This document shows, one piece after another, positions 1-8,342 of a DNA stretch of 64,000 bases; the first letter of the stretch is position 1, and every line of letters starts with the position of its first letter. Both the position numbers and the translations under genes were made by a program. This stretch comes from an uncultured Clostridia bacterium. GTDB taxonomy: Bacteria > Bacillota > Clostridia > Oscillospirales > Acutalibacteraceae. The notes under the pieces were generated by a model. That model ran no database searches. It saw nothing but the letters and a program-made list of their open reading frames with translations, and had not been told where the DNA came from. Location of the stretch: positions 53,371 to 117,370 of the forward strand of contig CALWUU010000022.1 in assembly GCA_944384835.1 (NCBI GenBank). Direction: 5' to 3'.

Positions 1-2045
1 TCAACATCTAAAGTAAAACATAAAATTCTTTCGTTCACACCATAATTTTCTGCTACTTTTGGATGAATTTCTCCAATTACGCCAATTATCGTATCGCCAA
101 TGGTAATGTGTGCGCAGCGACCCGGATGATACGCATACTCGTCAGAGGAAGCTTCAAATTCATAATTTGAAATAAACAGTGTATCCAGCAACTGTTCTAC
201 CATACCTTTTGCAGTGAAAAAATCACAATCACTGCCGTACAAGCCGGCAATGAGTTTTGTTTTTTCATCAGGTAATTCTTGCCCGTCCACAGGATGATAT
301 TCAGAGGCAAGTTCAAACAGAGCAACCGCTCCATTTCTGTTATTGTAATTCAAAGCCAATGTGTCTAACATGGATGGAAGGGCAGTCGTACGCATGATGC
401 TGGTATCTTCACCCAAAGGGTTTGAGATGGTAACGGAATTTCTAAGACTGTCCTGTTCAGGCATACCAATTTTATCATATGCCTTAGGACTAAGGAAAGA
501 ATATGTCATAATTTCGCTTAATCCCAATGCAAGCATGGTATTGGAAATTTTATCTTCAAATTTTTGTCTTGGAGTATATTTTCCTTGGGCATCGCCGCGT
601 AAAGGCGTACTTGGAATATGATTATATCCGTAAAAACGTGCAATTTCTTCGGCTATGTCTGCTTTATGTTCCAGGTCAGGACGGAAGGTAGGTACCAAAA
701 TGGTATCTCCGTCGAATTGGCAGTCGATTTTCTTTAAAATTGCTTTCATTTCTTCTGTGGACAGTTGAATATTTAGAAAACGGTTGATCCATTCAGCCTC
801 CAATGGAATTTGTCTTTGTTCATGAGAGGAATGGTCGTCTACTAAAACATCATCCAGCACATCGCCTGCATCCAGTAATTCTACCAATTCACAAGCACGT
901 TCCAAAGCAGGCAGACAATTGTTAGGATCTAATCCCTTTTCATAACGGGAGGATGCATCTGTGCGCATACCTTGGTCACGAGCAGTAGTGCGCACAGAAG
1001 AGCCGTCAAAACAAGCGGATTCAAATACGATGGTGGTGGTGTCATCCATAATTCCGCTGTATTCACCGCCCATAACACCGGCAATTGCTACTGGTTTTTT
1101 ACTGTCTGCAATGACCAAGTTATCATGTGTCAGTGTACGGTCAACACCATCCAAGGTCGTAATGGTCTCACCGTCTTTGGCACGTCTGACACGTATTTTT
1201 TTATCCTCAATGAAGCGTAAGTCAAATGCATGCATTGGCTGTCCGTATTCCAGCATCACATAGTTTGTAATGTCTACAATATTGTTAATTGGGCGAACTC
1301 CCATAGCGCGCAGTCTTTCACGCATCCAGCGGGGAGAAGGTTTTACTCTAACATTTTCAACGATTCTTGCGCTGTAAATAGAGCATAGGGAGGGTTCTTC
1401 TATTTTTACATCCAGCATGTCTTTGCAGGAACCGTTTCCTGCTTTTACAACAGGCGTATGCAGGGTAAGCGGTTTGTCAAATGTAGCTGCAGCTTCTCTT
1501 GCAAGTCCGATCACAGAAAAACAATCAGGGCGATTGGAGGTGATTTCAAATTCTACCTTAATATCATCAAGACCGATTGCTTCACAAATCGGTTGGCCCG
1601 GCTGACAGTCTTCTTGCAGGACAAAAATGCCATCTTCAATTGCATATGGAAAATCATTGAGGGTAAGACCCAGCTCGCCCAAAGAGCACAGCATACCGTT
1701 GCTTTCTGCACCGCGTAATTTTCCTTTTTTAATTTTTACTCCGCCGGGTAAAGTAGAATTGTTCAGTGCGGCAGGCACCAAATCTCCTACCGTCAGGTTG
1801 CTGGCTCCTGTTACAATTTGAATTGGCTCTGATTCTCCGATGTCCACTTGGCAGATAACCAAATGGTCGGAATCTTGATGAGGGACAATAGACAGTATTT
1901 TTCCTACTACCACATTGGAGATTTCAGAACCTTCTATTTCGTATCCTTCTACTTTAGAGCCGCTGATTGTCATTGCTTCGGAAAAATCTCTTGGTTTTAT
2001 ATCGATATCTACGAATTCTTTTAACCATTTCATGGATAAATTCAT
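1..2045 (-). CDS. pheT: Phenylalanine--tRNA ligase beta subunit, partial (C-terminus outside window)
   Basis: Beta subunit of the cytoplasmic alpha2-beta2 phenylalanyl-tRNA synthetase, which charges tRNA-Phe and edits mischarged tyrosine. Reading the minus strand from 2045 gives MNLSMKWLKEFVDIDI, then a tRNA-binding OB-type domain (about residues 40-150), the B3/B4 editing region with 'RPINNIVDITNYVM', and the B5/catalytic-like region. It stays open for 681 codons to base 1. Family members are about 800 residues, so roughly the last 110 residues (anticodon-binding domain) lie beyond the edge. The start is preceded by AAAGGA about 11 bases upstream. It follows pheS by 29 bases on the same strand, so the two are one operon under the T-box leader at 3144-3385. 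Confidence 0.96.
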   Translation of the reverse strand, partial: MNLSMKWLKEFVDIDIKPRDFSEAMTISGSKVEGYEIEGSEISNVVVGKILSIVPHQDSDHLVICQVDIGESEPIQIVTGASNLTVGDLVPAALNNSTLPGGVKIKKGKLRGAESNGMLCSLGELGLTLNDFPYAIEDGIFVLQEDCQPGQPICEAIGLDDIKVEFEITSNRPDCFSVIGLAREAAATFDKPLTLHTPVVKAGNGSCKDMLDVKIEEPSLCSIYSARIVENVRVKPSPRWMRERLRAMGVRPINNIVDITNYVMLEYGQPMHAFDLRFIEDKKIRVRRAKDGETITTLDGVDRTLTHDNLVIADSKKPVAIAGVMGGEYSGIMDDTTTIVFESACFDGSSVRTTARDQGMRTDASSRYEKGLDPNNCLPALERACELVELLDAGDVLDDVLVDDHSSHEQRQIPLEAEWINRFLNIQLSTEEMKAILKKIDCQFDGDTILVPTFRPDLEHKADIAEEIARFYGYNHIPSTPLRGDAQGKYTPRQKFEDKISNTMLALGLSEIMTYSFLSPKAYDKIGMPEQDSLRNSVTISNPLGEDTSIMRTTALPSMLDTLALNYNNRNGAVALFELASEYHPVDGQELPDEKTKLIAGLYGSDCDFFTAKGMVEQLLDTLFISNYEFEASSDEYAYHPGRCAHITIGDTIIGVIGEIHPKVAENYGVNERILCFTLDV

Positions 2046-2074
2046 TGTGATTGCAGTCCTTTCATTGTGTTATT

Positions 2075-3094
2075 TTAGAATTGTTTTAAAAATCTTACGT
2101 CATTTTCATAGAACAGACGCAAATCATCAATGTTATAACGGCGCATAACAACACGTTCCAGACCCATTCCCAGCGCAAAACCACTGTATACTTCAGGGTC
2201 AATGCCACAGTTGCTTAATACTTTTGGGTGCACCATACCGCAGCCTAAAATTTCGATCCAGCCTTCATTCTTGCATAAACGACAGCCTTCACCATGGCAA
2301 CTAAAGCATTGCACGTCAACTTCAGCGGATGGTTCTGTAAACGGGAAGTGGTGAGGACGGAAACGAACAACAGAATCTTCTCCGTATAAACGCTTAATAA
2401 AGGTTTCCAGAGTGCCTTTTAAATCGGCAAATGTAATTCCTTTGTCGACAACCAATCCTTCAATTTGATGGAATAAAGGAGAGTGGGTTGCATCCACTGC
2501 GTCAGAGCGATATACGCGCCCCGGTGAAATGATACGGATAGGAGGCTCACGGTTTTCCATAGTGCGAATTTGCACAGGAGAGGTTTGTGTACGCAATACT
2601 ACATTTTCATTAATATAAAACGTATCTTGTGTATCGCGGGCAGGATGGTTTTTGGGAATATTCAACGCTTCAAAATTGTAATAATCCGTTTCTACTTCAG
2701 GACCTTCTACAATGTCAAAGCCCATGCCGACAAAGATTTCTTTGATTTCATCCAGTACAATGGAAAGCGGATGCTTAGAACCAAGTTCCTTATGTTTACC
2801 CGGCAAGGTTACGTCAATGGTTTCATGTTTTAATTTTTGTTTCAGCAATGCTTCCTTCAGATACGCTGCTTTTTTTGAAAATGTATCTTCAATTGCTGCG
2901 CGTACGTCATTGGCCAATTGTCCCATAACAGGACGTTCTTCAGCGGATAGCTTTCCCATTTGTTTTAAAATAGCGGTAAGTTCTCCTTTTTTTCCAAGAT
3001 ATTTTACGCGCAGATTTTCCAAATTTTGCTGGTCTGCTGCTTCATCAATTGCTTTTAGCGCCAATTGACGAATGGTTTCAAGCTGTTGCTTCAT
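2075..3094 (-). CDS. pheS: Phenylalanine--tRNA ligase alpha subunit
   Basis: Catalytic subunit of phenylalanyl-tRNA synthetase, a class II enzyme. Visible are an N-terminal coiled-coil arm (about residues 1-85), the motif 2/3 class II core with '[17 protein letters not shown]', a Cys-X2-Cys-X4-Cys-X2-Cys knuckle ([12 protein letters not shown]) as in Bacillus PheS, and the C-terminal glycine-rich motif 3 '[13 protein letters not shown]'. An in-frame ATG at 3106 sits directly against the GAAAGG ribosome site with no spacer, whereas the ATG at 3094 has a 12-base spacer and gives [10 protein letters not shown], so I prefer 3094 (339 aa). It is the first gene of the pheST operon. Confidence 0.96.
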   Translation of the reverse strand: MKQQLETIRQLALKAIDEAADQQNLENLRVKYLGKKGELTAILKQMGKLSAEERPVMGQLANDVRAAIEDTFSKKAAYLKEALLKQKLKHETIDVTLPGKHKELGSKHPLSIVLDEIKEIFVGMGFDIVEGPEVETDYYNFEALNIPKNHPARDTQDTFYINENVVLRTQTSPVQIRTMENREPPIRIISPGRVYRSDAVDATHSPLFHQIEGLVVDKGITFADLKGTLETFIKRLYGEDSVVRFRPHHFPFTEPSAEVDVQCFSCHGEGCRLCKNEGWIEILGCGMVHPKVLSNCGIDPEVYSGFALGMGLERVVMRRYNIDDLRLFYENDVRFLKQF

Positions 3095-3143
3095 AAAATT
3101 TGACATCCTTTCAGAAAATTATCGTAAAAGGGATGATTTTGGC

Positions 3144-3385
3144 ATAAAAAAAGCCTTCATCCCAAACAGGGACGAAGACGTATGCTCCGCGGTACCACCC
3201 TTATTTTTGTAAACCAAACACTCGAATGACTTTTAACGGGGTCTGCCGTCACAGCTTACTGTTTTGTTCGGCTGTGCCGCTCCAAAGGGAACTTCGCCAT
3301 TTCCATACTGTAAATTTGATTTCAGCTGTTACAAATTCTCTCTGGACAGCGGTAAATGGTTACTTTTCTTTTTCATAGCGTTATT
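3144..3385 (-). promoter_or_regulatory. T-box riboswitch leader of pheST with its terminator
   Basis: On the minus strand the conserved T-box AAGGGTGGTACCGCGG lies at 3187-3202. It is followed by a terminator hairpin (stem between about 3153 and 3177) and a run of Ts. Upstream is a long stem I region containing GAGAGAA and a candidate TTC (Phe) specifier at 3289-3291. Uncharged tRNA-Phe would stabilise the antiterminator and permit pheST transcription. The specifier assignment is by position and gene context, not by folding. Confidence 0.93.
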
Positions 3386-3392
3386 TATAATA

Positions 3393-3421
3393 ACTATACC
3401 ATGTTTATGTCTTGTTTGCAA
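3393..3421 (-). promoter_or_regulatory. Sigma-A promoter of pheST
   Basis: On the minus strand, TTGCAA (3416-3421) and TATAGT (3393-3398) are separated by exactly 17 bases, just upstream of the T-box leader. Confidence 0.75.
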
Positions 3422-3474
3422 GATTCCCGCATAAACTTGAGGAGAGATTCTAAGGATTAGAACTATCTTTATAT

Positions 3475-3502
3475 GTTATTTACAAATTTTTTTGTAAATA
3501 AC
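3475..3502. promoter_or_regulatory. Perfect 12-bp inverted repeat in front of the malQ promoter
   Basis: Arms GTTATTTACAAA and TTTGTAAATAAC are perfect complements around four Ts. The repeat ends 8 bases before the -35 box of malQ, a position typical of a regulator site. It could also be a bidirectional hairpin between the divergent pheST and malQ units. The binding protein is unknown. Confidence 0.5.
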
Positions 3503-3510
3503 AGCATTTA

Positions 3511-3539
3511 TTGAAACTATTATGCAAAAATGATATAAT
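3511..3539 (+). promoter_or_regulatory. Sigma-A promoter of malQ
   Basis: TTGAAA (3511-3516), a 17-base spacer and a perfect TATAAT (3534-3539) lie 34 bases before the malQ start. Confidence 0.8.
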
Positions 3540-3573
3540 CAATCTAAATAAAAAGGAAATGAGGCGTGATTAC

Positions 3574-5058
3574 ATGGAGGCTTGCCGTACCAGAGGAGCA
3601 GGCGTATTGCTGCCTGTCAGCGCATTACCGTCACCTTATGGCATTGGAACTTTAGGAAATGCCGCATATCGTTTTATTGATCAATTACATGCGGCCGGTC
3701 AAAGGTATTGGCAAGTACTTCCTATTGGCCCGACAGGGTTTGGAAACAGTCCTTATCAGTCCTATTCCGCATTTGCGGGAAATCCTTATTTGATTGATTT
3801 AGACCGTTTGATAGAACAAGAACTGCTCACTCAACAGGATATTTTAAAGTTTGACTGGGGTGAAAATCCGTCTTGTATTTCCTATGACAAAATTGCAGAA
3901 CATCGCTTACAATTGCTGCAAACCGCCTATGAAAACAGCAATCATTTATACCGTTCCGATTATGCTGCGTTTTGTAAAAAACAAGAATATTGGTTAGACG
4001 ACTATGCGCTGTTTATGGCCTGCAAAGACCATTTCGGACAACGTGAATGGCTCAAGTGGAGTCCTGACATCAAAGAGCGCAATCCATCTGCGTTAATGAA
4101 CTATCGCATTCTGCTAAAAGAAAAAATTCAGTTTTGGAAGTTTTGTCAGTATCAGTTTTATCAGCAGTGGAACGATGTAAAAACGTACGCAAATGAAAAG
4201 GGAATTTACATCATTGGCGATATACCGATTTATCTTGCTTTGGACAGCGCCGATGTGTGGACGCATCCCGAATTATTTTTATTAGATGATGAACAGCAGC
4301 CTAAATCAGTTGCTGGAGTACCTCCAGATGCATTTTCCGCCACAGGTCAGTTATGGGGAAATCCACTGTATGATTGGGAACAAATGGAACATACGGGCTT
4401 TCAGTGGTGGAAGCATCGTATGGCCCGCTGTGCTGAATTATACGACTTTACCCGCATTGACCATTTTATAGGAATTGTGAGATATTATGAGATTCCCGCA
4501 GGAGAAGAGAATGCGGTAAAAGGTCAATGGCAGCAGGGACCGGGAGAAAAACTGCTGCATGCCATTCATGACGTTATAGAACCGCACCGCATTATTGCGG
4601 AAGATTTAGGTGCATTAACGGATGAGGTCACTTCTCTTCGAAAACAAATGGGATACCCTGGTATGAAAGTACTGCAATTTGGATTTGACGGAAATCCCCA
4701 AAATGAACATTTACCTCATACTTATGAAAAAGATACAGTCGCTTACAGCGGTACTCATGACAATGAAACGGTTTTGGGATATTTTTCCGGACGGGAAGAA
4801 GAGCGAAAAAGAGCGTGTTTTTATTGTAATGTGCCTGTATTAAAGGAATTACCCAGTGCATTTATGAGGACATTATACGCCAGTGTCGCAGATATTGCGA
4901 TGCTGCAGATGCAGGATATCCTATCACTGCCCAATACTGCAAGAATGAATTTCCCTTCTACCATAGGAGAAAATTGGCAGTGGCGGTTAGAGCAGGGACA
5001 ATTTACGGATAAAATCGCAGAAGATATGAGACAGCTTGCTCATATTTACGGAAGATAA
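3574..5058 (+). CDS. malQ: 4-alpha-glucanotransferase (amylomaltase, GH77)
   Basis: Transfers alpha-1,4-glucan segments between maltodextrins in the cytoplasm, as part of maltose/glycogen metabolism. The N-terminus 'GAGVLLPVSALPSPYGIG' and 'RYWQVLPIGPTGFGNSPYQ' are family signatures. The GH77 catalytic residues are in 'TRIDHFIG' (nucleophile Asp), 'IIAEDLG' (acid/base Glu) and 'SGTHDNET' (third Asp). The start at 3574 is chosen because GAGG lies 9 bases upstream; earlier in-frame ATGs at 3511 and 3559 lack a spaced ribosome site. This gives 494 aa, the normal family length. It stands alone, followed 34 bases later by nnr. Confidence 0.95.
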   Translation: MEACRTRGAGVLLPVSALPSPYGIGTLGNAAYRFIDQLHAAGQRYWQVLPIGPTGFGNSPYQSYSAFAGNPYLIDLDRLIEQELLTQQDILKFDWGENPSCISYDKIAEHRLQLLQTAYENSNHLYRSDYAAFCKKQEYWLDDYALFMACKDHFGQREWLKWSPDIKERNPSALMNYRILLKEKIQFWKFCQYQFYQQWNDVKTYANEKGIYIIGDIPIYLALDSADVWTHPELFLLDDEQQPKSVAGVPPDAFSATGQLWGNPLYDWEQMEHTGFQWWKHRMARCAELYDFTRIDHFIGIVRYYEIPAGEENAVKGQWQQGPGEKLLHAIHDVIEPHRIIAEDLGALTDEVTSLRKQMGYPGMKVLQFGFDGNPQNEHLPHTYEKDTVAYSGTHDNETVLGYFSGREEERKRACFYCNVPVLKELPSAFMRTLYASVADIAMLQMQDILSLPNTARMNFPSTIGENWQWRLEQGQFTDKIAEDMRQLAHIYGR

Positions 5059-5092
5059 GCATATATATGTGCTACAAGACTAGGAGGATTGT

Positions 5093-6607
5093 ATGAAAGC
5101 ATTAAACAATCAACAAACACGAGAGTTGGAACAATGGGCAGTGGATGAAGGAATACCGTATATCACTTTGATGGAACATGCAGGAACCGCGGTCGCAGAA
5201 TATATCAGCAGTCATTATCATATCAGAGAAAAGAGAACCGTGATTCTATGCGGAAAAGGAAATAACGGAGGAGACGGTTTTGTTGCCGCAAGAAGACTGG
5301 ATGCAGCAGGAGGAGAAGTTATTATTGCATTGGTAGACGGTTTACCGAAAACGGATATTGCAAAAGAGACCTTATCCCGTATCAGACAAACCAACGTGCA
5401 GGCATTCAGCATTGCGGATGATCAGGAGCTTATTTTTGAACTGATACGTACAGCTGATGTCTTGGTAGACTGTATTTATGGCATTGGCTTTAAAGGCGCT
5501 CCGGATGCACGTATGACAGAAGTGCTGGAGACAGCCAATTTGTCAGGAGCGGACAAAATTGCGGTAGACATTCCAAGCGGTATTGAATGCGACACAGGTA
5601 ATGTGGATACCGTTTGTTTTCAGGCAGATGTTACCATAACATTTACAACCATGAAAACAGCACATTTACTGTCTCCGGCAAAAGAGTACTGCGGTGAAAT
5701 TGTAGTTGCCGATGTTGGCATTCCTCATAATCTGGTGGCTCAGCAAGAGGCGGATATCGAGGTTGCAGAAGAATGGCAGATTAAGTCCATGTTTAAACCC
5801 AGAAAGCAAAATACAAACAAAGGTGATTATGGCCATTTGCTGTGTATTTGCGGAAGCGAGGGAATGGCAGGCGCGGCAATTATGTGCGGAAAAGCAGCAT
5901 TGCGCAGCGGAACAGGTCTTGTACATATGGTTGTTCCAAAAGAAATTTATCCGATTGTAGCAGGGCAGCTGACAGAACCGATTTATACGGTACTGTATCA
6001 GGAGCGTATGCTCCAGCAGTTAGACGAAGCAATGGAAAAGGCCACTGCTTGTGTGATTGGTTGTGGAATGGGAACAAGTGAGAATGCAAAAGCAATCCTT
6101 ACTTACGTTTTGAAACATTTTAAACATCCCATAGTATTGGATGCCGACGCTTTGAACATTGTGTCTGAAGATATAGAATTGCTCCAGAATGCCACTGTTC
6201 CGTTGATTTTGACGCCGCATCCGGGAGAAATGGCTCGATTATTAAAAATTACAACCAAAGAGGTTCAGCGTAATCGTCTGCAAATTGCCAGAGAGTTTGC
6301 AAAAAAATACGGTATCACGCTTGTATTAAAAGGATACGGAACAGTAGTTGCAGCTCATTATGGAAAAATCAGTATGAACCCTACGGGAAATGCCGGCATG
6401 GCAAAAGGCGGAAGCGGAGATGTGTTGGCAGGTATGATAGGGGGAATCACAGCGCAGGGAGAAGATCCATTTGAAGCTGCGAGAACGGCTGTGTATCTTC
6501 ACGGCATGGCTGGCGATCAGTGCGCTGATAAATTATCGCAAATATCTATGCTTCCTACTGATATGATAGAAGAATTGCCGAAATTATTTTTGAAATTTGA
6601 GAAATAG
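5093..6607 (+). CDS. nnr: Bifunctional NAD(P)HX epimerase / ADP-dependent NAD(P)HX dehydratase
   Basis: Repairs hydrated NADH and NADPH: the N-terminal YjeF domain epimerises R- and S-NAD(P)HX and the C-terminal ribokinase-like domain dehydrates the S form using ADP. The epimerase half (about residues 1-215) has 'CGKGNNGGDGFVAARRL' and 'DIPSG'. The dehydratase half (about 225-500) has 'VIGCGMG', 'VLDADALN', 'LTPHPGEMARLL' and the nucleotide loop 'NAGMAKGGSGDVLAGMIGG'. Its 504 residues match the fused bacterial form. A strong AGGAGG precedes the ATG. The lipoprotein gene follows after a few bases. Confidence 0.96.
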   Translation: MKALNNQQTRELEQWAVDEGIPYITLMEHAGTAVAEYISSHYHIREKRTVILCGKGNNGGDGFVAARRLDAAGGEVIIALVDGLPKTDIAKETLSRIRQTNVQAFSIADDQELIFELIRTADVLVDCIYGIGFKGAPDARMTEVLETANLSGADKIAVDIPSGIECDTGNVDTVCFQADVTITFTTMKTAHLLSPAKEYCGEIVVADVGIPHNLVAQQEADIEVAEEWQIKSMFKPRKQNTNKGDYGHLLCICGSEGMAGAAIMCGKAALRSGTGLVHMVVPKEIYPIVAGQLTEPIYTVLYQERMLQQLDEAMEKATACVIGCGMGTSENAKAILTYVLKHFKHPIVLDADALNIVSEDIELLQNATVPLILTPHPGEMARLLKITTKEVQRNRLQIAREFAKKYGITLVLKGYGTVVAAHYGKISMNPTGNAGMAKGGSGDVLAGMIGGITAQGEDPFEAARTAVYLHGMAGDQCADKLSQISMLPTDMIEELPKLFLKFEK

Positions 6608-6618
6608 GGTGATTGCAT

Positions 6619-7128
6619 TTGAAAAAGACAATGCAAGCTTTTTTATGCAGTGGATTGGTGTTATGTATGGCGCTGTTTATTATAGGATGTCAATCATCGA
6701 GCAAAGGCGGAGCGTTAAAAGCAGAGCAAATTGTCTTTGATATGGAATGTGAAATATCAGTGTCGGCTTCAGAAAAAGAAGTTGCCTATGGAACGTTAAA
6801 AAACAGCGAATCAGAAACCGTTTTTATACTTACAAGCCCCGAAACGGCAAAGGGATTAAGTTATCAGGATGTCAACGGAACCGTTCAGATATCTTTGAAT
6901 GATTTGGCAATAGACGGGGCAGAAGCTTTATTGCCGGAATATAGTTGGTTTTCACAGCTGGTATCTGTATTGCGTTATGCAAGGGAGCAGCCCCAGCTAT
7001 TGGAAAGTCAAGGAAACGGACAATTTTCAGGCAGTACGGAACAAGGTGTATCGTTTGTAATTACAGCCAGAAGTAAAGGAACCATTGAATCTATTACAGT
7101 TGGGCAATACCAAATCAAATATTTGTAA
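6619..7128 (+). CDS. Putative lipoprotein of unknown function
   Basis: Not recognised. The N-terminus is a signal peptide with a hydrophobic core and the lipobox 'LFIIGCQSS', so it should be lipidated by the Lgt encoded at 40525 and anchored outside the membrane. The mature part (about 145 aa) is beta-rich, alternating short polar and hydrophobic stretches. It vaguely recalls LolA-like folds in other clostridial lipoproteins, but that is only an impression. The TTG at 6619 is preferred because GGGTG ends 7 bases before it; an in-frame TTG at 6613 is closer. It is probably cotranscribed with nnr and is followed by a terminator at 7136. Confidence 0.75.
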   Translation: MKKTMQAFLCSGLVLCMALFIIGCQSSSKGGALKAEQIVFDMECEISVSASEKEVAYGTLKNSESETVFILTSPETAKGLSYQDVNGTVQISLNDLAIDGAEALLPEYSWFSQLVSVLRYAREQPQLLESQGNGQFSGSTEQGVSFVITARSKGTIESITVGQYQIKYL

Positions 7129-7135
7129 ACAAAAG

Positions 7136-7165
7136 GAGTGTGCAGGATTCGCATGCTCTTTTTTG
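7136..7165 (+). terminator. Rho-independent terminator after the nnr-lipoprotein unit
   Basis: GAGTGTGC and GCATGCTC pair (with G-U wobbles) around AGGATTC and are followed by six Ts. Confidence 0.75.
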
Positions 7166-7330
7166 TTTGTTTTAATATAATCAAAAAAGAATCACAAGCA
7201 AAAAACGTCAAAATTAATATTATAGATTAGGGCATAAATTAATTTTAATTTTCATGATTAAAACTTGTTGTTTCAGGCAAATATAAATTCAGGGCCCAAA
7301 ATCTATATAATAATTCGGAGCGTGAAAAAA

Positions 7331-7702
7331 TTGAATATAAGAAGAGGCGATATCTTTTATGCTGACCTTAGTCCAGTCATTGGTTCTGAGCAAGGCGGAG
7401 TGCGTCCTGTATTGATTGTTCAAAATGATGTTGGAAACCGTTTCAGCCCAACAGTAATTGCAGCGGCAATTACAAGTCAGCGTGCAAAAGCCAACTTACC
7501 CACGCATATTATGCTGCACGCAGAAAATACAGGATTGGCACGAGATTCAATCGTACTTTTGGAACAAATCAGGACCATAGATAAACATAGATTAAAAGAA
7601 CGTATGGGACGCTTAGATCCAAACTCAATGATGCAGATTGACCAAGCGTTATCCATCAGCTTTGGTTTAGATGCAGATGGTGCGATGTCACAGGCTACAT
7701 AA
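7331..7702 (+). CDS. ndoA: Type II toxin-antitoxin endoribonuclease MazF/NdoA
   Basis: MazF/PemK-family sequence-specific mRNA interferase. 'RRGDIFYADLSPVIGSEQGGVRPVLIVQND' (given here only as a motif spanning residues 3-32) is the family hallmark, followed by 'TVIAAAITSQ' and 'ARDSIVLLEQIRTIDKHRL', all close to Bacillus NdoA. The TTG at 7331 gives MNIRRGD as in relatives and has GGAG 10 bases upstream; a GTG at 7322 is too close to it. The protein is 123 aa. There is no MazE/EndoAI-like antitoxin gene or alr in front; the 7166-7330 gap holds no antitoxin-sized reading frame I can defend. The small coat-type genes follow 51 bases later. Confidence 0.92.
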   Translation: MNIRRGDIFYADLSPVIGSEQGGVRPVLIVQNDVGNRFSPTVIAAAITSQRAKANLPTHIMLHAENTGLARDSIVLLEQIRTIDKHRLKERMGRLDPNSMMQIDQALSISFGLDADGAMSQAT

Positions 7703-7753
7703 ACGCCTTCATCGCATTTAATAACAGAAATGCAGTATAAAGGAGATACAGAT

Positions 7754-7933
7754 ATGTTAACAGCAAAGGAATTGTTATCAATAGAAGAACAACTAAAAGC
7801 AGAAAAACTGCTCATAACAAAAAATAAAGCGTACGCACAATTATGTGATGACCCTGAACTGAGAAAAAAATGCGAGCAAATGGCCGCAAAACATGAGGAT
7901 CATTACCAAACGCTATTGGCATTGTTAGATTAA
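7754..7933 (+). CDS. Small helical protein, probable spore-coat-associated
   Basis: A 59-residue, all-helical, charged protein: an N-terminal 'MLTAKELLSIEEQLKAE' helix, then 'AQLCDDPELRKKCEQMAAKHEDHYQTLLALL', which resembles half of a ferritin-like/CotF bundle. Proteins of this size and pattern commonly sit next to cotF-like genes in Clostridia. AAAGGAG is 8 bases before the ATG at 7754; an upstream in-frame ATG at 7730 lacks a site. It is 11 bases from the CotF-family gene, so the two probably act together in the spore coat. The function is inferred from context. Confidence 0.75.
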   Translation: MLTAKELLSIEEQLKAEKLLITKNKAYAQLCDDPELRKKCEQMAAKHEDHYQTLLALLD

Positions 7934-7944
7934 AGGAGACGTAT

Positions 7945-8211
7945 ATGAGCAGAAAATCCATGAAAGAGCGGGACTTGTTTGAAGATATTTTGACAAATCA
8001 GAAATATATTACCGAAACTTACAATACATTTGCAAATGAATGTAAAAGTTTATCTGTACGCAATGATATTTTAAATTTATTGAACGAAGAACATCAACTG
8101 GAATCTGATGTGTTTGATGAAATGCACCGCAGAGGGTGGTATCCTACCGTATTGGCAGAACCTCTGGCTATTGATGAAACAAAAACAAAATATGAAAATG
8201 AGCAATCATAA
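7945..8211 (+). CDS. Spore coat protein, CotF family
   Basis: An 88-residue protein with the CotF pattern: 'DILTNQKYITETYNTFANECKSLSVRNDILNLL' followed by 'DVFDEMHRRGWYPT', the conserved C-terminal 'F.EM.RRGWY' signature. Family members are deposited in the spore coat. AAAGGAG precedes the ATG. It follows the 59-aa partner and precedes a terminator and then spoIIGA, which fits a sporulation neighbourhood. Confidence 0.88.
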   Translation: MSRKSMKERDLFEDILTNQKYITETYNTFANECKSLSVRNDILNLLNEEHQLESDVFDEMHRRGWYPTVLAEPLAIDETKTKYENEQS

Positions 8212-8227
8212 TGTTTTTTTATTTAAA

Positions 8228-8258
8228 TAACAACATGGCAATTTTGCCGTGTTGTTTT
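8228..8258 (+). terminator. Terminator after the coat genes
   Basis: AACAACATGGCA and TGCCGTGTTGTT pair around TTTT, followed by TTCTTTTT. It separates the coat genes from spoIIGA. Confidence 0.8.
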
Positions 8259-8277
8259 CTTTTTACGTACATTTTCT

Positions 8278-8308
8278 GACAGAATTATTCTGTCCGGCTG
8301 ACTATAAT
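8278..8308 (+). promoter_or_regulatory. spoIIGA promoter with a palindromic, Spo0A-box-like site
   Basis: A perfect inverted repeat GACAGAA-TTA-TTCTGTC (8278-8294) covers the -35 region of a perfect TATAAT at 8303-8308. There is no good sigma-A -35 hexamer. On the minus strand TCTGTCAGA matches 7 of 9 positions of the Spo0A box TTTGTCRAA. In Bacillus the spoIIG promoter is activated by Spo0A bound near -35, so the arrangement fits. Confidence 0.6.
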
Positions 8309-8342
8309 AGTGTTACAACTTTTTGGGAAAAGGAGGAAATAT

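Noticed and set aside
361..1821. Several plus-strand reading frames of 60-100 codons
   Set aside because: They lie antisense to the continuous pheT frame, which has a clear family sequence, and have no ribosome sites.
5666..6220. Overlapping frames of 66-86 codons inside nnr
   Set aside because: They are out-of-frame or antisense to a gene with complete family motifs.
7166..7330. A hidden antitoxin gene before mazF
   Set aside because: The stretch has stops in all frames at short distance and no start with a ribosome site giving more than a few dozen residues.
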